8,707 nucleotides of DNA. Source: Arenicellales bacterium (GTDB lineage: Bacteria; Pseudomonadota; Gammaproteobacteria; BMS3Bbin11). Below are positions 1 through 5,588 of the stretch, piece after piece. The stretch covers positions 1 through 8,707 of the forward strand of contig JARFQC010000251.1 in NCBI GenBank assembly GCA_029287965.1. Direction: 5' to 3'. The notes beneath the pieces were generated by a model. The model searched no databases. It saw only the letters and a program-made list of their open reading frames with translations, and had not been told where the DNA came from. Position 1 is the stretch's first letter, and each line of letters begins with the position of its first letter. Both the position numbers and the translations under genes were made by a program.

Positions 1-1242
1 GACATGCTGCTGGCCTACCATGACCGTTCCGACGGCGGTTTGTTCGCGACGCTATGCGAAATGTCTTTTGCAGGGCATTGCGGAGTAGACGTAGACCTGC
101 CCGGTGATGATGTTTTCGCCGTATTGTTCAATGAAGAACTGGGTGCAGTCATCCAGGTTCACTCCAGTGACCGGATGCAGATTGATAAGATACTCGAACA
201 GCATGGCCTGGGTGCATGCACGCATTCGCTGGGCCATGTAAGTATCTCTGATGACATCGTTTTCAGGGCTAACGGCGAGGTAATCCTGCAGGACAGTAGA
301 ATAAATTTCCACAGGGCCTGGTCGGACACAAGCATGCGTATGCAGGCGCTGCGTGATAATCCGGACTGCGCTCAACAGGAATATGACAGCCTACTGGATG
401 GCAACGACCCGGGCATGCATGTCCGGATGACTTTCGATCCGGCGGAAGATGTCGTTGCACCACTGATCAGCACAGGCGTGCGGCCACGCATGGCCATTCT
501 GCGCGAGCAGGGCGTGAACAGCCAGCTCGAGATGGCCGCGGCATTTGATCGTGCCGGGTTCGATGCTATTGACGTGACAATGAGTGACATTCTGTCGGGA
601 CGGGAAACGCTGGGTGCCTTTCACGGCCTGGTGGCCTGCGGCGGGTTTTCCTATGGCGACGTACTCGGCGCAGGTGGTGGCTGGGCCAAGTCTATTCTCT
701 ACAACGCACGGGCGCGTGAGCAGTTCGAACAGTACTTCAACCGCGGTGATACATTCGGACTGGGTGTCTGCAACGGGTGCCAGATGATGGCGTCACTCAA
801 GGAAATTATACCCGGCGCGTCTGCCTGGCCGCGTTTTGTGACCAACCTGTCAGAGCAGTTCGAGGCACGCAGTTCACTGGTAGAGATAGTCGACAGCCCC
901 TCTATCTTCCTGCAGGGCATGGCCGGGACAATCATGCCTATTGCCGTTGCCCACGGTGAAGGCAGGGCAGAATTTACAAGCCGGCAGCAATGTTCAGATT
1001 CGGTAGTTGCACTGCGCTACGTGGATAACTACGGCAAAGCTACAGAGGCATATCCGGCCAACCCGAATGGGTCGCCGGACGGCATAACGGGGCTAAGCTC
1101 CGAGGATGGTCGATTCACGGTAATGATGCCTCATCCGGAGCGGGTTTTCCGCAGCGTTTCCAATTCCTGGCGGCCCGCAGAGTGGGGTGAAGACGGTGGC
1201 TGGATGCGCCTGTTCAGGAACGCAAGGCTGTGGCTGGCATAA
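1..1242 (+). CDS. purL: Phosphoribosylformylglycinamidine synthase, C-terminal part (5' truncated by window edge)
   Basis: This is the C-terminal 413 codons of the large single-chain FGAM synthase, which converts FGAR, glutamine and ATP to FGAM in the fourth step of purine synthesis in the cytosol. The frame is open from base 1, so the start lies outside the window. The full enterobacterial protein is about 1,300 residues, so roughly the last third is present. Counting from the Met at base 4, residues 1-130 are the end of the second synthetase half (HDRSDGG motif at 6-12). Residues 160-412 are the class I glutaminase domain, with FSYGD at 215-219, the nucleophile Cys256 in GVCNGCQ, HGEGR at 318-322, and the His377/Glu379 pair in PHPER. 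All catalytic glutaminase residues are intact. A sulfotransferase gene begins 15 bases downstream in the same frame, with no terminator visible between them. The identification is very secure. Confidence 0.97.
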   Translation, partial: DMLLAYHDRSDGGLFATLCEMSFAGHCGVDVDLPGDDVFAVLFNEELGAVIQVHSSDRMQIDKILEQHGLGACTHSLGHVSISDDIVFRANGEVILQDSRINFHRAWSDTSMRMQALRDNPDCAQQEYDSLLDGNDPGMHVRMTFDPAEDVVAPLISTGVRPRMAILREQGVNSQLEMAAAFDRAGFDAIDVTMSDILSGRETLGAFHGLVACGGFSYGDVLGAGGGWAKSILYNARAREQFEQYFNRGDTFGLGVCNGCQMMASLKEIIPGASAWPRFVTNLSEQFEARSSLVEIVDSPSIFLQGMAGTIMPIAVAHGEGRAEFTSRQQCSDSVVALRYVDNYGKATEAYPANPNGSPDGITGLSSEDGRFTVMMPHPERVFRSVSNSWRPAEWGEDGGWMRLFRNARLWLA

Positions 1243-1257
1243 AGGCGAATCGCGACG

Positions 1258-1986
1258 GTGTTCAATGACAATTTCAAATTTCTGATCGTCGGTGCCGGTC
1301 GTGGTGGAACCAGCCTGCTGGCAGGTCTGCTTGATTATCATCCTGACCTGGAGGTGGGTTTCGAGCTCTATGCCAGTGCGTACCTGATGGGAAACAAGCT
1401 GCCCTACACCGGACCGAAGCTTTTGCAAAAGCGGGCAAAGACCTTCGCCGATGCGTGCAAGCGGCATGCAAAAAATCACTCACAGGCCCCGTGGGGCAAC
1501 AAGATCACTACCGAGCAGATTTATGCGCTAGAGGCAGATGCCCTTGCCAATAACCCGAATTCACCCGATGTCCTGAATACATTATTCAACAAATATTTGA
1601 AGCGAAGAAAAGTAGTCTTCATCCTGCGGGATGGCAGGGCCTGCATCAACTCGAAAATAAACAGAACGGGTCAGCCCATAGACCTGGCCAGTGAACGCTG
1701 GCAGTACTCGGTTAAATGCTATCGTTTTTTTCAGACAGGCCACGCCTACAACGTGTGTGTGCGGTTTGAAGATTTACTTCTCAAGCCTACTGAAACATTG
1801 ACCCGTATTTGTGATTTCCTGGAAATTCCCTATACCGACGAAATGCTTAAAGGTACAGGTAACGACAAGATGCTGGCTGATTATCAAAGCGACAAGCTGG
1901 ACACGTCCAAGATCAAGCCGGCGAAGCTGCCTGAAGAATACATGCTGAAAATAACCGACGACCTCAAGTACTGCGGTTATCTTTAG
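1258..1986 (+). CDS. Small PAPS-dependent sulfotransferase family protein
   Basis: A 242-residue protein with the hallmarks of the sulfotransferase fold, which moves sulfate from PAPS to an acceptor hydroxyl or amine. The 5'-phosphosulfate P-loop is GAGRGGTS at residues 12-19, right at the N-terminus. The 3'-phosphate motif is the strand FILRDGRA, with Arg124 and Ser132 at the canonical +8 spacing. Near the C-terminus, RFEDLL (169-174) and FLEIPY (187-192) match the usual 'e-D-L...F-L-G' signature. There is no signal peptide or membrane segment, so it is probably cytosolic. The GTG start is chosen because the purL stop lies five codons upstream in the same frame and the first internal ATG (residue 44) would remove the P-loop. 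The Shine-Dalgarno is poor (AAGG at about 1242-1245), so translation may depend on coupling to purL. The acceptor is unknown; glycan, lipid or small metabolite are all possible. Family membership is fairly sure, function open. Confidence 0.85.
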   Translation: MFNDNFKFLIVGAGRGGTSLLAGLLDYHPDLEVGFELYASAYLMGNKLPYTGPKLLQKRAKTFADACKRHAKNHSQAPWGNKITTEQIYALEADALANNPNSPDVLNTLFNKYLKRRKVVFILRDGRACINSKINRTGQPIDLASERWQYSVKCYRFFQTGHAYNVCVRFEDLLLKPTETLTRICDFLEIPYTDEMLKGTGNDKMLADYQSDKLDTSKIKPAKLPEEYMLKITDDLKYCGYL

Positions 1987-2137
1987 TAAAAGCGATGTCC
2001 ATGCCAATAGATACTTCAAGCTCTTCAAAATGCGCGATCAAATTGCCTGGTAGTTCGAATAAGCCGGCTTGCGAGGTTTGATCCATCTCGCCGTCACGGC
2101 CGGTACTGCAACTGCACGCATCGCAGGATGAATTGAT

Positions 2138-3193
2138 TCAGCGATTCGAAACCAGTCGGTGTACTACGATAAGCAGGGAAGTCAGCAACAGCAATGCGCC
2201 GGCCTGGTGTGCTGCACCGAGTTGTACAGGCACCCGCATGATCAGCGTTGTGATACCAAGCGCTACCTGTACCATGGCCATGCCGAGCATCAGCTGCATA
2301 GCCATGCCTGTCCCGTCCGGCAGGGTGGCTTTTCTTGCACGCAGCCAGAAGACGACAATCAAGATAAAGGTAACTATCGCTAGCAGGCGGTGGTTGAACT
2401 GAACGGTAATGGCATCTTCGAAGGCCGCTGCGTACCACGGTGCCGCAGCGTAGACACCCGGCGCGATCAGCGCATCACCCATGAGAGGAAAGGTATTATA
2501 GACCAGGCCTGCCTTCAGGCCGGCTACCAGCCCGCCTGAAGACATGGTCAGGGCAACTAGTAATGTCAGCAAAATTGCCGGCCAGGCCAGCCTGTTCCAG
2601 CCACTATCGTCGCCAGCGTCTTTACGATTACCTGGCAGCAGACCCAGAGCGGTCCAGAACATCAGGGCATAAATCATTACGGCCAGCATCAGGTGTGCAG
2701 TCAGACGGTACTGACTGACGTGGGGATCGTCGACTAGGCCGCTTTTAACCATGTACCAGCCCAGTACACCCTGCATTCCGCCAAGCGCGAACATCAGGAT
2801 CATCCGTGGGGTCAGCTTTGCGGGAATCATGCGACGCGCAAGGAAATACAGGAAGGGCAGCAGAAAGGCCAGGCCAATTATCCTTCCCAATACCCGGTGG
2901 ATGAATTCGAGCCAGAAGATATCCTTGAAACCGGCAAGGTCCATGTCGCGATTGATATTGATGAACTCGGGGAACTGGCGATACTTGTCGAAGGTTTCCT
3001 GCCATTCCGCTTCGCTTAACGGGGGTATGAAGCCCGTAGCAGGTTGCCATTCAACCATAGACAGGCCTGACCCGGTCAGGCGCGTCAATCCGCCGACGAC
3101 AACCATCGTGAAAACGAGGGCGCAGACGACAAGCAGCCATATTGCAACCTGGTAGTTGCTATTGCCTTGTTGCATTGATGTGTGTTCTGTCAT
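2138..3193 (-). CDS. ctaA: Heme A synthase, Cox15/CtaA family
   Basis: A 351-residue polytopic inner-membrane protein that oxidises the C8 methyl of heme O to the formyl of heme A, the cofactor of aa3-type cytochrome oxidases. The first half has the signature VVGGLTRLTGSGLSMVEW (32-49), followed by a conserved acidic/aromatic periplasmic loop ending in FPEF. The four histidines expected to bind the two hemes are visible: His99 in EFIHR, His167 in RLTAH, His268 in FNHRL and His329 in AAHQ. About eight hydrophobic helices occur in two similar four-helix halves. Length and loop pattern fit the Cox15 type of proteobacteria and mitochondria rather than the shorter Bacillus CtaA with paired cysteines. 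The ATG at 3193 is the first good start but has no strong Shine-Dalgarno. Neither ctaB nor surf1 is adjacent, unlike many proteobacterial loci. Instead a sulfotransferase-fold gene lies 55 bases upstream on the same strand. Confidence 0.96.
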   Translation of the reverse strand: MTEHTSMQQGNSNYQVAIWLLVVCALVFTMVVVGGLTRLTGSGLSMVEWQPATGFIPPLSEAEWQETFDKYRQFPEFININRDMDLAGFKDIFWLEFIHRVLGRIIGLAFLLPFLYFLARRMIPAKLTPRMILMFALGGMQGVLGWYMVKSGLVDDPHVSQYRLTAHLMLAVMIYALMFWTALGLLPGNRKDAGDDSGWNRLAWPAILLTLLVALTMSSGGLVAGLKAGLVYNTFPLMGDALIAPGVYAAAPWYAAAFEDAITVQFNHRLLAIVTFILIVVFWLRARKATLPDGTGMAMQLMLGMAMVQVALGITTLIMRVPVQLGAAHQAGALLLLTSLLIVVHRLVSNR

Positions 3194-3248
3194 GAATCGT
3201 AAACTGTATGGTGTGGGCGATGTAATGCAGTAGTGGAGATGCGTGCAG

Positions 3249-4127
3249 TCAAGCCTGTTCAGGATAGTTGAAATGCCTGCAGTAATCGGATGTTTTTATA
3301 TTGGCGCAGGACATGAACTGCGAATAGTACTTGTCTTCCAGCGGCTTGATGATATCGAAGCCTGCTTTGCCCTTTGAAACATTCGCCGGCTTCATCTTGA
3401 TCTTCTTGTCCAGGAATTCGGTCAGTGCACGGCTGGTAAGAGCGCGATCTCTCTTCAGGTTCTCAAACTTGATATACAGTAACTTAAAATGGTCATTGCC
3501 TGTTACGAGCATGCCGTTTTCAACAGGTTGAGCGTATATGTCGAGGTCGATCAGTTCGTGTATGTTGGTCTGGAACCAGGTAAAGGGCACGAGCAGTTCA
3601 GCGCCCACCAGCAGTATGACCTTGTTAATGTCTTCGTTTTCGGTGTGCCGGGAATTCCAGAAGAATTCATTAAATTCGTGGCTGCCAAGCTTATGCTCTG
3701 AACTGTTGACCAGGTTCAGCAGGGTAGTAAAAATATAATCAAAACTCTCCGATGCACTGGCCGGTTTTTTTCCCTGTTGCGCTTCATAGAACTCGTCTAC
3801 CTTCGGCTGCAGGAAAGCGTAGTTTTGTATCAGGGCGCTGAACCAGCGCCGGGCAGGGTCCCGGGACAGGGTGATCAGCTTCTGTTTCGGGCTGCCGGGT
3901 TGACGCGCGATATCTAACAGCTTGGTTGCGATGATCTGGTCTTTAAACAAGCCAAGTTCGTTTCTCACCCGCTGTAATGTGTAGAAGGAGCTTAAAAAAG
4001 ATGCCAGGTTGTTCTGCAGGTGATGCTCTCCCAGGTTGTGGGTCTGCAATGATTCTATCCCGGCGCGCTGGAGTGCCTGCTGAATGGCGGTTGATCCGAC
4101 TTTCGCCATCTGGTGAATTATTACCAT
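3249..4127 (-). CDS. Sulfotransferase-fold protein, putative capsular polysaccharide synthesis type (PF10364-like)
   Basis: A 292-residue soluble protein with a short N-terminal strand and a P-loop-like motif, HQMAKVGSTAI (5-15). A second strand, LITLSRDPARRWFSAL (84-99), places Arg89 and Ser97 at the +8 spacing used to bind PAPS. Further along are PFTWFQTNIHELIDLDIY (181-198) and LYIKFENL (217-224). This order (KVGSxxI, RDPxxRxxSA, WFxxxI..xxxIDIY, then a C-terminal Y.hF segment) matches, from memory, the family named 'putative capsular polysaccharide synthesis protein', whose members resemble sulfotransferases. No enzymatic activity is established for it here. The ATG at 4127 is the only usable start: an in-frame TAG lies at 4182-4184 and no ATG, GTG or TTG lies between. 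No Shine-Dalgarno is evident. It is upstream of ctaA on the same strand and may be co-transcribed with it. It looks richer in A+T than ctaA by eye, which may hint at acquisition. Confidence 0.75.
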   Translation of the reverse strand: MVIIHQMAKVGSTAIQQALQRAGIESLQTHNLGEHHLQNNLASFLSSFYTLQRVRNELGLFKDQIIATKLLDIARQPGSPKQKLITLSRDPARRWFSALIQNYAFLQPKVDEFYEAQQGKKPASASESFDYIFTTLLNLVNSSEHKLGSHEFNEFFWNSRHTENEDINKVILLVGAELLVPFTWFQTNIHELIDLDIYAQPVENGMLVTGNDHFKLLYIKFENLKRDRALTSRALTEFLDKKIKMKPANVSKGKAGFDIIKPLEDKYYSQFMSCANIKTSDYCRHFNYPEQA

Positions 4128-4220
4128 GGTATAAACAGCCCGGGATGAGTATGAAAATCTGACGTTCGGTGGCCGCTCATTCTACGTGTTTGAGAAGAGG
4201 CAGTCAGCATGTCCTGCAGT

Positions 4221-4251
4221 ACAAATAAAAATGCCCGCGGCTGCGGGCATT
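4221..4251 (-). terminator. Rho-independent terminator of the cold-shock gene
   Basis: A perfect 9-bp stem, AATGCCCGC / GCGGGCATT (4230-4238 and 4243-4251), closes a 4-base loop. Read on the minus strand it is followed by TTTTATTTG. It begins 23 bases after the csp stop codon, so it ends the csp transcript and insulates it from the sulfotransferase-like gene downstream on the same strand. Confidence 0.9.
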
Positions 4252-4273
4252 GATAGTGATGATTGGATTTTTG

Positions 4274-4480
4274 TCAGGACGAGACCTGGACGCTTGTTGC
4301 CTGCATTCCTTTTGGTCCGTTTTCTGCTTCGAATGAAACCGCCTGGCCTTCATTCAAAGTCCGGTATCCCTCTACGTTGATTGCCGAGTGATGGACAAAT
4401 ACATCTTCGCCGCCTTCTTCCGGCGTAATGAATCCGTATCCTTTCGCATTGTTAAACCACTTTACTGTACCGTTCTGCAT
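4274..4480 (-). CDS. CspA-family cold-shock protein
   Basis: A 68-residue single cold-shock domain that binds single-stranded RNA and DNA and melts RNA secondary structure. The protein begins MQNGTVKWFN and carries RNP1, KGYGFITP (13-20), and RNP2, VFVHHSAI (27-34), with the aromatic nucleic-acid-binding residues Trp8, Phe9, Tyr15, Phe17 and Phe28 in place. It ends in the usual ATSVQV strand. The reading frame is open 16 codons further upstream, but the ATG at 4480 is chosen because it gives the standard family length and has an AGAGG Shine-Dalgarno six bases ahead (AAAGAGGTACGT-ATG). The gene is monocistronic: a hairpin terminator follows directly. Which csp paralogue it is, and whether it is cold-induced or constitutive, cannot be read from this sequence. 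Confidence 0.95.
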   Translation of the reverse strand: MQNGTVKWFNNAKGYGFITPEEGGEDVFVHHSAINVEGYRTLNEGQAVSFEAENGPKGMQATSVQVSS

Positions 4481-4547
4481 ACGTACCTCTTTCCTCTGGG
4501 TGTAATGAAATACTCCGGTTGTGTGCATTATTATTCCGGATAACAGA

Positions 4548-4553
4548 AGTATA
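4548..4553 (-). promoter_or_regulatory. Possible -10 box of the csp promoter
   Basis: TATACT on the minus strand lies 67 bases upstream of the csp start and would give a leader of about 60 nt. The matching -35 (TAGCAA with 17-base spacing) is poor, so this is a weak call resting on position and one hexamer. Confidence 0.3.
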
Positions 4554-4698
4554 ATCCGACAATATCGGTGTTGCTACATCAAAACACTCAGTCTTTATGT
4601 CATATACCACAGTGGCTAAGGAGCAGTGAATGCCTCATAAAGAGACGCATGCGGCAGGAAGGCTGCCGGCTTGAGTCAGAGCAGAGAGAGGGGGTTGC

Positions 4699-4803
4699 TC
4701 AGGCGGTTCCGATTTTTTCGAGATATACGATCAGTCCTGAAGTCACCACAAACGAGGCGACTACCAGTGTCCAGCGATACCTGCGGGCTGTTTTTTCAGT
4801 CAT
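4699..4803 (-). CDS. Possible 34-residue single-helix membrane protein
   Basis: A short frame starting MTEKTARRYRW and ending LEKIGTA. A basic N-terminal segment with four Lys/Arg residues precedes about 19 hydrophobic residues (TLVVASFVV...GLIVYL), which fits a one-helix inner-membrane protein with its N-terminus in the cytosol. A promoter-like pair (TTGACC, 16 bases, TATATT) lies 44-71 bases upstream on the same strand. Against it, there is no Shine-Dalgarno before the ATG and no homologue that I recognise. The frame is open further upstream as far as the start of the divergent thioredoxin gene, but that extension reads through the AT-rich promoter region and is unlikely to be coding. No function can be given. 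Confidence 0.3.
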   Translation of the reverse strand: MTEKTARRYRWTLVVASFVVTSGLIVYLEKIGTA

Positions 4804-4846
4804 GGGAAGATTGATATAAAATGACAATAATAAATAAGAACTTAAT

Positions 4847-4874
4847 AATATATAAAAATACTGAGAAAGGTCAA
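4847..4874 (-). promoter_or_regulatory. Promoter-like -35/-10 pair reading toward the small membrane ORF
   Basis: On the minus strand TTGACC (4874-4869) is followed after 16 bases by TATATT (4852-4847). Each hexamer matches the sigma-70 consensus at five of six positions. The predicted start is near 4840, giving a 37-nt leader to the ATG at 4803. The AT-rich surroundings raise the chance of a coincidental match. Confidence 0.35.
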
Positions 4875-4884
4875 CGCCGTGAAC

Positions 4885-4911
4885 GAAAAAATTCCGAGTA
4901 ATTTGCTCGGA
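4885..4911 (-). terminator. Terminator-like hairpin on the minus strand, antisense to the thioredoxin/HEAT leader
   Basis: A 6-bp stem, TCCGAG / CTCGGA (4893-4898 and 4906-4911), has a 7-base loop. On the minus strand it is followed by ATTTTTTCG. No minus-strand gene directly upstream needs a terminator here. The hairpin would stop antisense transcription entering from the 4956-5588 gene, or it may act as a leader structure in the plus-strand mRNA. Confidence 0.4.
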
Positions 4912-4955
4912 TACTGCAGTGTCAGCGTGTGCTGGCATAAAAAGGGGCCAATACA

Positions 4956-5588
4956 ATGACAGACGCTTTGCTGTTGGTGACGTCTACATGCCCGCATTGT
5001 CCGGCTATGATCAAGGTGTTGGGTGAACTGGTGAAAGAAGGTGCGATCAGCAGGCTGGAAGTGGTGAATATCGTGCATCGCCCTGAGGTGGCGGCTGATT
5101 ACGGGGTTCGCTCTGTGCCGTGGATGAAGCTGGGTGACATGGAATTCAGCGGGGCCATGACGCGTACGGAAATCGAACAATGGATCGAACTGACCGAAGG
5201 GCAGAGTGATGCACAGGCGGCATTGACCCGGCAGCTGAAAGCTGGTGCATTGAACGATGTCGTGACCCTGGCCCACAAACAGCCGAATGTATTGCCTGAC
5301 TTGATATCTGTTCTTTCCGGGGCAGAGGTGCCGTTAACCGTGAGGATAGGTATCAGTGCAGTCGTTGAATCTTTCGAGGATAAACCGGAGCAGCTCATTG
5401 CGTTGATGCCTGACCTGGGGCGTTTAACAACCCATGATGATCCGGCAACCCGTGCAGACGGCTGTCATTTTCTTGGTTTAACACACGATGAAGGAGCAAG
5501 ACCCTGGCTGGAAGCCTGTCTTGACGACGGGGAAGAGATGGTGCGGGAAGTTGCCGAAGAGTCTTTGAACGAACTCTCAGGCGCTTAA
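4956..5588 (+). CDS. Thioredoxin-like domain fused to a HEAT-like helical repeat domain
   Basis: A 210-residue soluble protein without a signal peptide, so probably cytosolic. Residues 1-80 form a thioredoxin-like fold: strand LLLVTS, the redox motif CPHC (Cys12, Cys15) followed by Pro, and SVPWM with the cis-proline Pro55, followed by a helix (TRTEIEQWIEL). It resembles the stand-alone CxxCP domains related to the N-terminal part of AhpF more than classical CGPC thioredoxin. After a linker, residues about 85-207 are helical, with HEAT-like pairs such as VRIGISAVVESF and ATRADGCHFLGL..GARPWLEACLDD..VREVAEESL, which suggest a protein-binding surface. AAGGGG lies eight bases before the ATG, a good ribosome site. 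The 3' end overlaps the convergent GGDEF-EAL gene by 12 bases. A disulfide or adaptor role is inferred; the partner is unknown. Confidence 0.85.
   Translation: MTDALLLVTSTCPHCPAMIKVLGELVKEGAISRLEVVNIVHRPEVAADYGVRSVPWMKLGDMEFSGAMTRTEIEQWIELTEGQSDAQAALTRQLKAGALNDVVTLAHKQPNVLPDLISVLSGAEVPLTVRIGISAVVESFEDKPEQLIALMPDLGRLTTHDDPATRADGCHFLGLTHDEGARPWLEACLDDGEEMVREVAEESLNELSGA

Larger units (their letters stand above)
4554..4955. other. Gap between csp and the thioredoxin/HEAT gene, no secure gene
   Basis: About 400 bases with no clearly real coding region. The part at 4805-4860 is strongly AT-rich and looks like a promoter region that could serve both directions. A 6-bp hairpin, CGGCAG-GAAGG-CTGCCG, lies at 4652-4668 without a T-run on either side. 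The open frames on both strands here have low-complexity or unlikely compositions, except for the short membrane frame at 4699-4803, listed separately. Confidence 0.5.

Noticed and set aside
1093..1479. Minus-strand open frame spanning the purL end and the sulfotransferase start
   Set aside because: It overlaps two better-supported plus-strand genes. It has no recognisable motif.
1987..2137. Terminator or small gene in the convergent gap between the sulfotransferase and ctaA
   Set aside because: Only weak GC-rich dyads (such as GCCG-TCA-CGGC near 2090) without T-runs are present, and no open frame of note.
4274..4528. Longer 84-residue version of the cold-shock protein
   Set aside because: The extra 16 residues have no family counterpart, and the strong ribosome site lies directly before the internal ATG at 4480.
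4568..4819. Plus-strand open frame of 83 codons in the csp-thioredoxin gap
   Set aside because: The composition looks random, there is no ribosome site, and it runs antisense through the AT-rich promoter region.
4933..4941. Extended -10 like element TGGCATAAA ahead of the thioredoxin/HEAT gene
   Set aside because: The transcript would start at or after the ribosome site (4942-4947), and no -35 accompanies it.
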